A stretch of DNA of 64,000 bases from Halobacteroides halobius DSM 5150 (GCF_000328625.1 NC_019978.1:1240001-1304000); one strand, 5' to 3'. Counted from the first letter of the stretch, positions 43,015-50,974 are shown. Program-made: numbers and translations. The notes: generated by a model not told the origin, from the sequence alone.

Positions 43015-43683
43015 TTGTTAGATAATGTATCGGTTTTGATTCCATATTGGCCCGATTGTGAACAAAGAGCAAGAATATTTAAATGGACTAGTAAATTTTA
43101 TGAGAGGATGATGCCTAAAGCTGAATTATGTATAGGAGAATTAAATTGTGAGAAGTTTTCAAGAGCACAGGCTATAAATTTAGCTGCTCAAAAGGCTACA
43201 AGAGATATCTTTTTAATTGCTGATATTGATTTAATATATGCCCCTCAGATAATAATTGATTCAATTAGTTTATTGGATGAATATCCCTGGGTTCTTCCTT
43301 TTCAGGAAATTGTAAGATTTAATCAAGACTATACTGAGAAGTTATTATCTCTAAATCCTAAGTGGCCAATAGTTGATAATTATGGGAGTCATCACAAACA
43401 TTCAATTAATGGGGGAGGGTTAAATTTAATTCCTCGTCAAAATTTTGAAACTGTAGGAGGCTTTGATGAAAGATTTATTGAATGGGGAGGAGAAGATGAT
43501 GCTTTTACTATTGCAATGACGGTATTGTGTGGTCAACCCAAAAGATTAGATCATACTTTGTATCATTTATGGCATCCTAGATCGGCAAGTACAAATTATA
43601 AGAATAATATTGAACTATTAAATCGCTATTGTCAGGGAGGAGAGAAAATAAATGAGATAATCAAAGAGCGTAAAGATTCTTAG
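43015..43683 (+). CDS. Glycosyltransferase, galactosyltransferase C-terminal/chondroitin-polymerase-like
   Basis: The 222-residue protein has a GT-A core: a nucleotide-binding N-terminus (VLIPYWPDCEQR), a DID metal motif in IADIDLIY, and GGFDERFIEWGGEDDAF, the hallmark of beta-4-galactosyltransferase-like GT2/GT7 enzymes. There is no membrane anchor. The start is TTG 43015 with AAAGGAGAT upstream. Together with the downstream epimerase it could glycosylate a surface protein; the Thr/Ser-repeat protein at 46.9 kb is the obvious nearby acceptor, by inference. Confidence 0.85.
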   Translation: MLDNVSVLIPYWPDCEQRARIFKWTSKFYERMMPKAELCIGELNCEKFSRAQAINLAAQKATRDIFLIADIDLIYAPQIIIDSISLLDEYPWVLPFQEIVRFNQDYTEKLLSLNPKWPIVDNYGSHHKHSINGGGLNLIPRQNFETVGGFDERFIEWGGEDDAFTIAMTVLCGQPKRLDHTLYHLWHPRSASTNYKNNIELLNRYCQGGEKINEIIKERKDS

Positions 43684-43717
43684 TCGATTAAAGTCCTTAT
43701 AGCGGGGAGGTGAGTAA

Positions 43718-44632
43718 ATGAAAACAATACTTATAACTGGAGGAGCAGGATTTATTGGATCTCATATAGTGGATAAATTAATAACTAGAGGAGATCAAGT
43801 GATTATAATTGATAATTTATCGACCGGAAAAAAAGAAAATATAAATTCGAAAGCAAAATTTTATCAAATTGATATTAGAGATAATTTAACAGAAATTTTT
43901 ACTAAACATAAGATTGATTATATAATTCACCACGCAGCACAAAGTAATATTCAATCTTCAATAAAGAACCCTAGTTTAGATAGTGAAATTAATATTGTAG
44001 GAACTGTTAACTTATTAGAGTATGCTAGTAGCTATGATATAGTTAAATTCATTTATGCTTCTTCGGCTGCAGTTTATGGTCGACCTCAATATCTGGGTAT
44101 TAATGAAGAACACCCCATTACTCCTATATCATATTATGGTGTTGCAAAGCATACACCAGAACATTATATTAAAATATTTAATCAATTATACGAATTAAAT
44201 TATACAATTTTGCGTTACGCTAATGTTTATGGTGAACGTCAAGAAGCTAAAGGAGAAGGGGGCGTCGTGGCTGTTTTTATTGATAAAATTTTAAGAGAAG
44301 ATAAGCCAATCATTTATGGAGATGGAAAACAGACAAGGGATTTTGTTTACGTAAAAGATGTTGCTAGAGCTAATTTAGCTGCTTTAGAAAAAGGTGATGA
44401 AGAAACTATCAATATTAGCTGTGATCAACAAACTTCTATTAATCAATTATTTAAGATGATAAAGCAGATAACTAATATTAATTTAGAGCCAATTTATCAA
44501 GCAGCTAGGCCAGGTGATATTAAGCATAATTACTTGCTAAATAATAAAGCACAGAGATTATTAGATTGGAGCCCAAAATATAATTTAGAAAGAGGGTTAA
44601 AAGAAACTTTAGCTTACTATCAAAAGTCATAG
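43718..44632 (+). CDS. NAD-dependent nucleotide-sugar epimerase (UDP-glucose 4-epimerase-like)
   Basis: The 304-residue short-chain dehydrogenase has GGAGFIGSHIVDKL at the N-terminus for NAD, the catalytic YGVAK (YxxxK) motif, and the TRDFVYVKDVA segment of extended SDR epimerases. It would interconvert UDP-sugars in the cytoplasm, supplying the neighbouring transferase. GGGGAGGTGAG lies before ATG 43718. Exact sugar unknown. Confidence 0.88.
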   Translation: MKTILITGGAGFIGSHIVDKLITRGDQVIIIDNLSTGKKENINSKAKFYQIDIRDNLTEIFTKHKIDYIIHHAAQSNIQSSIKNPSLDSEINIVGTVNLLEYASSYDIVKFIYASSAAVYGRPQYLGINEEHPITPISYYGVAKHTPEHYIKIFNQLYELNYTILRYANVYGERQEAKGEGGVVAVFIDKILREDKPIIYGDGKQTRDFVYVKDVARANLAALEKGDEETINISCDQQTSINQLFKMIKQITNINLEPIYQAARPGDIKHNYLLNNKAQRLLDWSPKYNLERGLKETLAYYQKS

Positions 44633-44638
44633 AAAAAT

Positions 44639-44664
44639 TTGGCCCTACATTAATGTAGGGCCAA
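44639..44664 (+). terminator. Terminator built from an inverted TTGGCCC pair
   Basis: A 26-nt perfect palindrome, TTGGCCCTACATT and its complement, lies between convergent genes. Its outer arms are the over-represented heptamer TTGGCCC in inverted orientation. Confidence 0.9.
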
Positions 44665-44675
44665 TGGAAAAATAT

Positions 44676-45956
44676 CTAATCTAATAAAGGTTCTAACTGG
44701 TTTCTCCAAATCCACTGTGGACTATAACGTTTTCTGACCATACTTTTAGCATGTAATACATTATTTTCTCGCATTAAATTAAGTATATTTTCTCCATGTT
44801 CTTGGTAATATACTTCTTCTGAAGGTTGATATTCTTCTTTAGTATTATAGCCATAGTTTCTTGCATCCCATCTCATAAAATAAGCATTCAATTTCTTCCC
44901 TAGCTCTTCTAAAGCAGGGACTCTTTCATTAAGAACTAAAAAATTCCCTCTACTTGCTGCTTCAAGTACTGTTAAACCAAAAGATTCAGAAAAAGAAGGA
45001 CAAATAAACAGATTGGATAGAGTAAAAAGTTCTAGTACAGTTTCTCTAGGAATACCATCAGGATATCCTAAATCTGAGGTAAAGAGTATATCTTCTTCTT
45101 GTAACCCAAAATTATATCCTGCTTCTGTAATGATTCTTTTATATTTGGCTGGTTTAATATCACTGGATTTAAAATCACAGAAGACTACTTTAATATCTTG
45201 TTCAGTTTTACTTTTCATTGCTCCAGCAAAAGCAGCAACTCTTTCAAATCTCTTACCTGGTGTTAGACGCCCTGGATAAACTATTAAAATATCAGATGAC
45301 AGTATATCAATATTTTTAGCAATAGTTTGTGTTTCTTGGCTCATATTTTCTAATAGATTGAGACTATTATTAACTACCCGGCATTTACCCTGGGGAACGT
45401 TATATTGTTTAGATAAAGCTGAGATACCAGAATAAGTTGGATAAGCATAAATAGTATTAGGCATAGGAGTATAACGAGCAGAAAATGGCCATTCAGGATT
45501 AGAAGGTCTATTAGCAGGAAAAGAATGAGTAAAAGCAATGAATTTTGTGTTAGGCAACTCTTTTTGAGCCTTTCTAACGGCTACATTATGGACTAGATGC
45601 CAACCTTGGTAATGAATATCATGCATAATACAGACATCTACATCTGCTAGTTTTTCTATTAAATCTTCAGCTATTACTTCTGCTTCAGCAAAGAAAGTAT
45701 CATGTACTGCGCCTTTTGCTTGGGTATAATCATGCCAGTGGATTTGTTCTCCATTAAGTGTGTTTGTTACTTTGGCCCATTCAATTCTTTCATCCTTATA
45801 GATGCCTTCTTGTTCTTTAGCAGAACAATGTTCAGTAACAAGTAATTTGGTTTTGATATTATTATTAAGTAACATTTTTAGTTGTTCTGCTACTACATTT
45901 ACTAGTGAATAAGTACTACTAAGACCATTAAACATTGTTAGAATACCTACTTTCAT
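44676..45956 (-). CDS. GT4-like glycosyltransferase (GT-B fold)
   Basis: The 426-residue protein shows the retaining GT-B pattern: an N-terminal domain with MHDIHYQGW and FTHSFP, then VYPGRLTPGKRFERV and the donor-binding CPSFSESFGLTVLEAASRG with the E-x7-E arrangement. It is cytoplasmic and would transfer a sugar from a nucleotide donor. It converges on the epimerase gene. The Shine-Dalgarno TAGGAGGAAT precedes ATG 45956. Acceptor unknown; a spore-surface glycan is suggested by the neighbours. Confidence 0.88.
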   Translation of the reverse strand: MKVGILTMFNGLSSTYSLVNVVAEQLKMLLNNNIKTKLLVTEHCSAKEQEGIYKDERIEWAKVTNTLNGEQIHWHDYTQAKGAVHDTFFAEAEVIAEDLIEKLADVDVCIMHDIHYQGWHLVHNVAVRKAQKELPNTKFIAFTHSFPANRPSNPEWPFSARYTPMPNTIYAYPTYSGISALSKQYNVPQGKCRVVNNSLNLLENMSQETQTIAKNIDILSSDILIVYPGRLTPGKRFERVAAFAGAMKSKTEQDIKVVFCDFKSSDIKPAKYKRIITEAGYNFGLQEEDILFTSDLGYPDGIPRETVLELFTLSNLFICPSFSESFGLTVLEAASRGNFLVLNERVPALEELGKKLNAYFMRWDARNYGYNTKEEYQPSEEVYYQEHGENILNLMRENNVLHAKSMVRKRYSPQWIWRNQLEPLLD

Positions 45957-46073
45957 TAGTAATTCCTCCTAAATAAATTAATAGTGTTTCAATATATATA
46001 TATTATTTATTAGTGGTTAGTGTGTATTAATAGTTTTTTGTTGACTACTTGTAATTGGAAAATGATTCCTGTA

Positions 46074-46101
46074 ACATTTAAATTTAGTTTCCCATAGTAT
46101 A
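46074..46101 (+). promoter_or_regulatory. Candidate sigma-K promoter for the gene at 46145
   Basis: AC at 46074-46075, a 17-nt spacer and CATAGTATA at 46093-46101 match the sigma-K consensus exactly at all specified positions, giving a start about 40 nt before the ATG. Same spacing as the element at 42929-42956. Confidence 0.5.
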
Positions 46102-46144
46102 TATCGTAAATTTAATACTTATTATTAACAAGGAGCTGGTAAAA

Positions 46145-46429
46145 ATGACAATGCCGAAGGTGCCTAAGAGAGAACAAGAAGAGTCTTTAACAGATTTATT
46201 AGAGTCAATAGCATTAGAAGAAACAGCTTTAGCTCACTTTATGAATGCAGAAGCAGAAAAAGTTCAAGCAGTAGCTAAAATGATGGAAGAAGAAGATATT
46301 GATATGAAAGAAGTACTTGAATTTCAAGATAGTGTATCTAAATCAATGAGAACACCAATCAAGAAAGAAATACTATTACAATTTAAATTAGAAGATGTTT
46401 TAGAGGCTAAAAAGGAATTAGAAAAATAG
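46145..46429 (+). CDS. 'LLESIALEE'-family protein, copy A
   Basis: The 94-residue protein is the bare domain: SLTDLLESIALEETALAHFMNAEAEKVQ, a linker (EEEDIDMKEVLEF) and KKEILLQFKLEDVL. It lacks a tail. AAGGAGCTGG precedes ATG 46145. It shares most of its nucleotide sequence with copies B and C but has GCTTTAGCT where they have GCCTTGGCC. A terminator follows. Confidence 0.78.
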   Translation: MTMPKVPKREQEESLTDLLESIALEETALAHFMNAEAEKVQAVAKMMEEEDIDMKEVLEFQDSVSKSMRTPIKKEILLQFKLEDVLEAKKELEK

Positions 46430-46460
46430 CAATTAAAAGTGAGTTAGTTTATTCATAAGA

Positions 46461-46487
46461 ACCTTCACTCTTTCGCAGGGTGAAGGT
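46461..46487 (+). terminator. Terminator after copy A
   Basis: ACCTTCACTCT (46461-46471) and AGGGTGAAGGT (46477-46487) form a stem with a TTCGC loop and one G-T pair, followed by six T. Confidence 0.9.
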
Positions 46488-46590
46488 TTTTTATTTATTT
46501 TTATGTAATATTATTCTATTTTTGTAACAAATATATAGTTGGCTAATATTATATAATAAACATGGAAATGCAGAAAGGAGGGATAAAGAC

Positions 46591-46875
46591 ATGTCAATGC
46601 CAGAAATACCAGAAAGAACTCAAGAAGAGTCTTTAACAGATTTATTAGAGTCAATAGCATTAGAAGAAACAGCCTTGGCCCATTTTGTAAATGCAGAAGC
46701 AGAAAAGATTCAAGCAGTGGCTAAGATGATGGAAGAAGGTACTATGGACCCAACTGAAGTACTTGAATTTCAAAGAAGTGTATCTAAAATAATGAGAACA
46801 CCAATTAAAAAGGAGATGTTATTACAATTTAAATTAGAGGATGTTTTAGAGACTAAAAGGGAAATAGAAGGATAA
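46591..46875 (+). CDS. 'LLESIALEE'-family protein, copy B
   Basis: The 94-residue protein is nearly identical to the N-terminal domain of copy C, differing by a few residues near both ends and FVNAEAEKI in place of FMNAEAEKV. AGAAAGGAGGG precedes ATG 46591. It is 35 nt upstream of copy C, so the two form an operon and a recent tandem duplication. Confidence 0.78.
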   Translation: MSMPEIPERTQEESLTDLLESIALEETALAHFVNAEAEKIQAVAKMMEEGTMDPTEVLEFQRSVSKIMRTPIKKEMLLQFKLEDVLETKREIEG

Positions 46876-46910
46876 TCATTATTAGTAATGAAAAAAGGGG
46901 GGATAAAGGG

Positions 46911-47492
46911 ATGTCAATGCCAGAAATACCAGATAAAGAGCAAGAGGAGTCTTTAACAGATTTATTGGAGTCAATAGCATTAGAAGAAACAGCCTTGGCC
47001 CACTTTATGAATGCAGAAGCAGAAAAAGTTCAAGCAGTGGCCAAGATGATGGAAGAAGGTACTATGGATCCAACTGAAGTACTTGAATTTCAAAGAAGTG
47101 TATCTAAAATAATGAGAACACCAATTAAAAAGGAGATGTTATTACAATTTAAATTAGAGGATGTTTTAGAGGCTAAAAAGGAACTTGAAACAACATCTAG
47201 CACAACATCTAGTACAACATCTAGTACAACATCTAGCACAACATCTAGTACAACATCTAGTACAACATCTAGTACAACGTCTAGTACAACGTCTAGTACA
47301 ACATCTAGTACAACGTCTAGTACAACATCTAGTACAACGTCTAGTACAACATCTAGTACAACATCTAGTACAACGTCTAGTACAACGTCTAGTACAACAT
47401 CTAGTACAACGTCTAGTACAACATCTAGTACAACATCTAGTACAACGTCTAGTACAACGTCTAGTACAACAGTAGCTCCCGAAGTTAGATAG
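46911..47492 (+). CDS. 'LLESIALEE'-family protein, copy C, with Thr/Ser minisatellite tail
   Basis: Residues 1-93 are the family domain. Residues 94-185 are exactly 23 perfect TTSS tetrapeptides, followed by TTVAPEVR. The tail is uncharged, extended and dense in potential O-glycosylation sites, like the glycosylated stalks of exosporium proteins such as BclA. Two glycosyltransferase genes and an epimerase lie 1-4 kb upstream. There is no signal peptide, as expected for a spore protein laid down by the mother cell. GGGGGGATAAAGGG precedes ATG 46911. Function inferred from architecture only. Confidence 0.8.
   Translation: MSMPEIPDKEQEESLTDLLESIALEETALAHFMNAEAEKVQAVAKMMEEGTMDPTEVLEFQRSVSKIMRTPIKKEMLLQFKLEDVLEAKKELETTSSTTSSTTSSTTSSTTSSTTSSTTSSTTSSTTSSTTSSTTSSTTSSTTSSTTSSTTSSTTSSTTSSTTSSTTSSTTSSTTSSTTSSTTSSTTVAPEVR
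47190..47465 (+). repeat. 12-bp minisatellite, 23 units, with higher-order duplication
   Basis: The unit is ACA-AC(A/G)-TCT-AG(T/C), repeated 23 times without a break. Variant bases at the second Thr codon and the last Ser codon mark history: units 1-3 (AGC, AGT, AGT) recur as units 4-6, and the A/G pattern of units 12-17 (A G A A G G) recurs exactly as units 18-23, a 72-bp duplication. All changes are synonymous and frame is kept. Confidence 0.95.
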
Positions 47493-47622
47493 TAGAAAGT
47501 AGTATGATGATTTAGCTTTAGCTATTAGAATAAATGAATAGAATTAATAAGGATAATATATTATCTTTTAAAATAGAAATAATATTAGTAGAAAAGTTTT
47601 AAAAGGAAAGGAGGGAGATGCT

Positions 47623-47994
47623 ATGGGAGGGATTAGTTTAAATGCTGTTATTAGTGTCTTAGGTATGTTATCTGCTGTAGTTATGGTGTTAGTTAAACTT
47701 AAACCAGGTTTAGATGATTACTTTCGTAAAGGAACTCCTGTTTTAGCTGAAATTGATGATATTATTGATGCTATTTTAGTAACTTTTCCTAGTAATGGAG
47801 CTTTAAATACAATAAATGATTTATTAGATAAGATAATATCTGAACTAAAACAAGCTGGATATAAGATTAATTTAGAAACTAAAAAGAAAATAGAAAATAG
47901 ACTTAAGGCTAGATTAAAGCGTGAAAATGGATTATCTCTGAAATTTGATCCAGAAACGAAAGAATATAATATAAGATATAAAGATGAGTTTTAA
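47623..47994 (+). CDS. Small single-membrane-segment protein, unknown
   Basis: The 123-residue protein has one N-terminal hydrophobic segment (about residues 3-24) followed by a charged helical body (DDIIDAILVTF, then a Lys-rich helix) and a short strand-rich end. Composition resembles phage holin-like or sporulation membrane proteins, but I can name no family. AGGAAAGGAGGGAG precedes ATG 47623. A terminator follows. Confidence 0.7.
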   Translation: MGGISLNAVISVLGMLSAVVMVLVKLKPGLDDYFRKGTPVLAEIDDIIDAILVTFPSNGALNTINDLLDKIISELKQAGYKINLETKKKIENRLKARLKRENGLSLKFDPETKEYNIRYKDEF

Positions 47995-48015
47995 AGGCCT
48001 TTATAAGAGGCCTTT
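47993..48015 (+). terminator. Terminator after the 47.6-kb gene
   Basis: AAAGGCCT (47993-48000) pairs with AGGCCTTT (48008-48015) over a 7-nt loop and is followed by TTTT. It separates convergent genes. Confidence 0.88.
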
Positions 48016-48017
48016 TT

Positions 48018-48230
48018 TTATAGCAATTTATATAGATAATGACTTAAACTATTTAAGTGATATAGTTTTTTTAATGAATTAGTAATCAATTTAATTAATT
48101 GTGACCAGGAATCAGCTCCAATTAAAATATCATAAAAAGAATATATAAAAGTTAAAAAGAAAGCCATGATAAGTAAGTATAATATAATATGAATTGCTTT
48201 AGTAGTAAAAGTACTAATTACTTTAATCAT
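48018..48230 (-). CDS. Small hydrophobic protein
   Basis: The 70-residue frame begins at ATG 48230 after AAAGGAGAG and encodes one or two membrane segments (about residues 12-37) and a basic C-terminal half. No family recognised. The good ribosome-binding site is the main support; it could still be chance. Confidence 0.5.
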   Translation of the reverse strand: MIKVISTFTTKAIHIILYLLIMAFFLTFIYSFYDILIGADSWSQLIKLITNSLKKLYHLNSLSHYLYKLL

Positions 48231-48336
48231 CTTTACTCTCCTTTAGGTTAATTAGTATTATATATTTTGTAATAATTAATCATAATTTATGTATGAAATT
48301 TAGATAAAAAGTATTAAGGAGCATTATGAAGATAAA

Positions 48337-48360
48337 GCCCTAAGAGAGATCTCTTAGGGC
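48337..48360 (-). terminator. Terminator after the DUF1657 genes
   Basis: A 24-nt perfect palindrome (GCCCTAAGAGAG and complement) follows the minus-strand DUF1657 gene. GGGCCAA, the over-represented heptamer, overlaps its end. Confidence 0.85.
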
Positions 48361-48375
48361 CAAAGTTAAAAGCTA

Positions 48376-48903
48376 TTACTTATTTTTTTTATTCTTCTTT
48401 TTATTTTTAGTTACACTATTAGTTGTCTTATTAGTAATAGTTGCTTTTGCAGCTTTATTAGCAGTGCCTGTAGTACCTGCTTTATTAGTAGTAGTAGCAC
48501 CTTGTTTAGTACCACTTGCAGTTACGCCACCTACTTGGTTGGTAGCACCTTGATTAGCGCCACCTGCTTTATTAGTAGCACCTTGCTTAGTACCACTTGC
48601 GGTTACACCACCTACTTGATTAGTAGCACCTTGATTAGCTCCACCGGCTTTATTAGTAGCACCTTGATTAGCTCCACCGGCTTTATTAGTAGCGCCTGCT
48701 CCTTGTTTATACGCAGGTTCTTCTTGCTCAACATAATTAACTCTACCTTGTAATTGGTCAGATACACCTTTAACTTGTTGGGCAGCTTGATTATACATTT
48801 TTTGAGCCTGCTTATCATTAGTGCTTAAAGCAAACTTCTCTAAATTATTTTTAGCGCCTTCTAAACTAGTTAGAGTTTGGTGTAATTGTTTACCAACTGT
48901 CAT
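48376..48903 (-). CDS. DUF1657 protein with Gly/Asn repeat and lysine tail
   Basis: Residues 1-65 are a DUF1657 domain (MTVGKQLHQTLTSLEGAKNNLEKFAL, then QEEPAY), a small helical domain found in spore-forming Firmicutes, often near spoVA. Residues 70-134 are built from two units, A (GATNKAGGANQ) and B (GATNQVGGVTASGTKQ), in the order A-A-B-A-B. The C-terminus is a Lys/Asn stretch. GGGGGTAATA precedes ATG 48903. The repeat tail suggests a structural spore component. Confidence 0.85.
   Translation of the reverse strand: MTVGKQLHQTLTSLEGAKNNLEKFALSTNDKQAQKMYNQAAQQVKGVSDQLQGRVNYVEQEEPAYKQGAGATNKAGGANQGATNKAGGANQGATNQVGGVTASGTKQGATNKAGGANQGATNQVGGVTASGTKQGATTTNKAGTTGTANKAAKATITNKTTNSVTKNKKKNKKNK
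48502..48696 (-). repeat. Coding repeat of 33- and 48-bp units in the DUF1657 gene
   Basis: Unit A (33 bp) and unit B (48 bp) alternate as A-A-B-A-B; the A-B pair of 81 bp is duplicated in tandem. Frame is maintained. The opposite strand is also open across it, which is a by-product of the composition. Confidence 0.85.
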
Positions 48904-48923
48904 ATTATTACCCCCTAAGGTTT

Positions 48924-49169
48924 TTATTGTTGATTTTTATTTTGGGCTTTGTTAGTAGCGCCTGTTCTTTTATTATAAGCAGGTTCTTCTTGTTCAACAT
49001 AATTAACCCTACCTTGTAATTGGTTAGCTACACCTTTAACTTGTTGGGCAGCTTGATTATACATTTTTTGAGCTTGCTTATCATTAGTGCTTAAAGCAAA
49101 CTTCTCTAGATTAGTTTTAGCACCTTCTAAACTAGTCAAAGTCTGGTGTAATTGATCACCAACTGTCAT
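48924..49169 (-). CDS. DUF1657 protein without repeat tail
   Basis: The 81-residue protein is almost identical to the DUF1657 domain of the next gene (MTVGDQLHQTLTSLEGAKTNLEKFAL) and ends soon after in KAQNKNQQ. ATG 49169 has AAAGGAGGTAGT upstream; a more distal in-frame ATG at 49196 has none. The two genes are a tandem duplication transcribed together, the downstream copy having gained repeats. Confidence 0.85.
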   Translation of the reverse strand: MTVGDQLHQTLTSLEGAKTNLEKFALSTNDKQAQKMYNQAAQQVKGVANQLQGRVNYVEQEEPAYNKRTGATNKAQNKNQQ

Positions 49170-49339
49170 ATTACTACCTCCTTTCGACCTCATCAATTAT
49201 AATAACCAGTAGCTGATAAAATATGATAGGAAAAGTTAGGGAAAGCATTAAATGATTTCCTAGAAAGATGCAGAGTAATTTAGGCAATAATAAAAAGAAA
49301 GAAAAGTAGAAAATTATTATTCCTACTTTTAGTGATATA

Positions 49340-49368
49340 TTGACAAAATTTTAATGATGTGCTATCAT
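49340..49368 (+). promoter_or_regulatory. Consensus sigma-A promoter for the ECF S-component gene
   Basis: TTGACA (49340-49345) and TATCAT (49363-49368) are separated by 17 bp, a near-ideal housekeeping promoter, giving a leader of about 25 nt. Confidence 0.75.
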
Positions 49369-49398
49369 TACAAAAAGTTAATAAAAAGGGGGATAATA

Positions 49399-49917
49399 AT
49401 GAATCAAAATATAAGACAAATAGTTTTAGGAGGTTTATTAATTACATTAGTAACTATAGGAACGATGGTAATTAAAGTACCAATGCCAGCTACAAACGGT
49501 TATATTCACATTGGTGATAGTATGATCTACTTAGTTGCTATTTTATTTGGTCCTAAATTAGGATTTATAGCAGCTGGAGTAGGTTCTGCATTGGCTGATT
49601 TATTTAGTGGTTATACTCATTGGGCTATACCTACTTTTGTTATTAAAGGTATTGAAGGACTTATTATTGGTACTATTGCTATGCGTAATTATACAGAAAC
49701 TTCTATCAGGTTAAGAGATATAATAGCTACTACAATTGGAGGAACATGGATGGTGATTGGTTATTTTATTGCAGGAACTATTATGAGAGGTAGTTGGGCT
49801 GCTGCATTAGGTGGTATACCAGGAAATTTAACTCAGGCAATTGGTGGGATGGTAATTGCTTTTCCAATAATTTTTGCTTTATTAAGAGCTAATGTATTAG
49901 AAATAGTAACTGATTAA
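49399..49917 (+). CDS. ECF transporter substrate-binding (S) component, unknown vitamin
   Basis: The 172-residue protein has about five or six membrane segments and the ECF-type pattern GYIHIGDSMIYLVAILFGPKLGFIAAGVGSALADL, resembling the S-components of the DUF1393/pfam07155 class. S-components bind a vitamin and dock to a shared energising module. Neither the T nor the ATPase subunit is in the window. ATG 49399 has AAAAAGGGGGAT upstream; an earlier in-frame ATG at 49354 lies across the -10 box and is excluded. It is co-transcribed with the ThiL/HypE-like gene. Confidence 0.82.
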   Translation: MNQNIRQIVLGGLLITLVTIGTMVIKVPMPATNGYIHIGDSMIYLVAILFGPKLGFIAAGVGSALADLFSGYTHWAIPTFVIKGIEGLIIGTIAMRNYTETSIRLRDIIATTIGGTWMVIGYFIAGTIMRGSWAAALGGIPGNLTQAIGGMVIAFPIIFALLRANVLEIVTD

Positions 49918-49934
49918 ATCAGAAAGGTGATATT

Positions 49935-50930
49935 ATGCAAGCAGGTAAGGTTAAGATTAGTAAACTAAAAAATTTAGTTTTAGATAGATTATCATCTAAT
50001 AATTCAGATGTATTGGTTGGCCCTAAACTAGGGGAAGATTCAGCAGTAATTGACTTTGGAGAATTTGTAGCTGTAATGTCCACGGATCCAATTACTGGTA
50101 TAAAAGAAGGGGTGGGGACTTTAGCAGTTAATATATCTTGTAATGATATTGCAGCTAATGGTGCGCAACCAATTGGAATTCAACAAGCTTTATTAATCCC
50201 ACCAAATATGAGTGAACAAGAAGTAGTAGCAATTGTAGAAGATATTAATCAAGCAACTAAAAATTTAGGGATAGATGTATTAGGAGGACATACAGAAGTA
50301 ACTGATATAGTTAAACAACCATTAGTATCTTGTACGGCCATTGGCAAAACAACTAAAGATAAATTCATTACTTCTTCTGATGCTCAAATAGGAGATGACA
50401 TTGTAGTTACTAAGTGGACTGGCCTGGAAGGAACTTCAATTTTAGCAAATACTTTTAATGATAAATTACTTAAACTAGGTGTTAAAAAAGAAGTAATAAA
50501 TGAGGCTTTGAATTTAACAAAAGATATAAGTGTAGTTCCTGAAGGTTTATTAGGGGCCAATTTAGGTGTTAATGCTATGCATGACGTTACTGAAGGTGGT
50601 TTATATGGTGCTTTATATGAACTAACTACTGCATCAGAAGTCGGGTTTAAAATTGAACAAGAAAAGTTACCAGTTCATAAAGTTACTGAAATTATTACGA
50701 CAGCTTTAAATATTAATCCGTATTCTTTAATTGGTTCAGGAATGATGATTCTTATAACTGATAAAGGTAGTGAATTAGTCAAAAAGTTAAATAAAGAAAA
50801 AATTAAAGCTAGTATAATTGGTAAAATTACGCCGAAAAATAAGATTGTAAGAACTAATGAGGGAAAAATAGAGATTGAAACTGCTCCTGAAGATGAGTTA
50901 TGGCGGATTTTAAAGGAAAATAATAAGTAG
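49935..50930 (+). CDS. AIR-synthase-superfamily (ThiL/HypE-like) protein
   Basis: The 331-residue protein has the two-domain fold of ThiL, HypE and PurM: GPKLGEDSAVIDFG, NISCNDIAANGAQPIG and VLGGHTEVTD in the ATP-binding half, then GLLGANLGVNAMHDVTEGGLYGALYEL in the second. The clostridial HypE-like 'hydrogenase expression' subgroup often sits alone. HypE's C-terminal cysteine is missing, so a HypE role is unlikely. Its partner gene for a vitamin transporter hints at thiamine or related phosphate chemistry. Family is sure, reaction is not. Confidence 0.8.
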   Translation: MQAGKVKISKLKNLVLDRLSSNNSDVLVGPKLGEDSAVIDFGEFVAVMSTDPITGIKEGVGTLAVNISCNDIAANGAQPIGIQQALLIPPNMSEQEVVAIVEDINQATKNLGIDVLGGHTEVTDIVKQPLVSCTAIGKTTKDKFITSSDAQIGDDIVVTKWTGLEGTSILANTFNDKLLKLGVKKEVINEALNLTKDISVVPEGLLGANLGVNAMHDVTEGGLYGALYELTTASEVGFKIEQEKLPVHKVTEIITTALNINPYSLIGSGMMILITDKGSELVKKLNKEKIKASIIGKITPKNKIVRTNEGKIEIETAPEDELWRILKENNK

Positions 50931-50974
50931 AAAAGAGCAGGTTTTTCATAACATTAGTAAGGAAGTGATTAAAA

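Noticed and set aside
47190-47465. Possible CRISPR array
   Set aside because: Units are 12 bp with no spacers and encode a continuous TTSS tail in frame.
47185-47475. Overlapping ORF in another frame (LVQHLVQR repeats)
   Set aside because: It is a shadow of the minisatellite: a 12-bp repeat without stops is open in several frames, and no ribosome-binding site precedes it.
48502-48818. ORFs on both strands across the DUF1657 repeat
   Set aside because: They mirror the repeat composition and lack ribosome-binding sites; the DUF1657 frame has a recognised domain.
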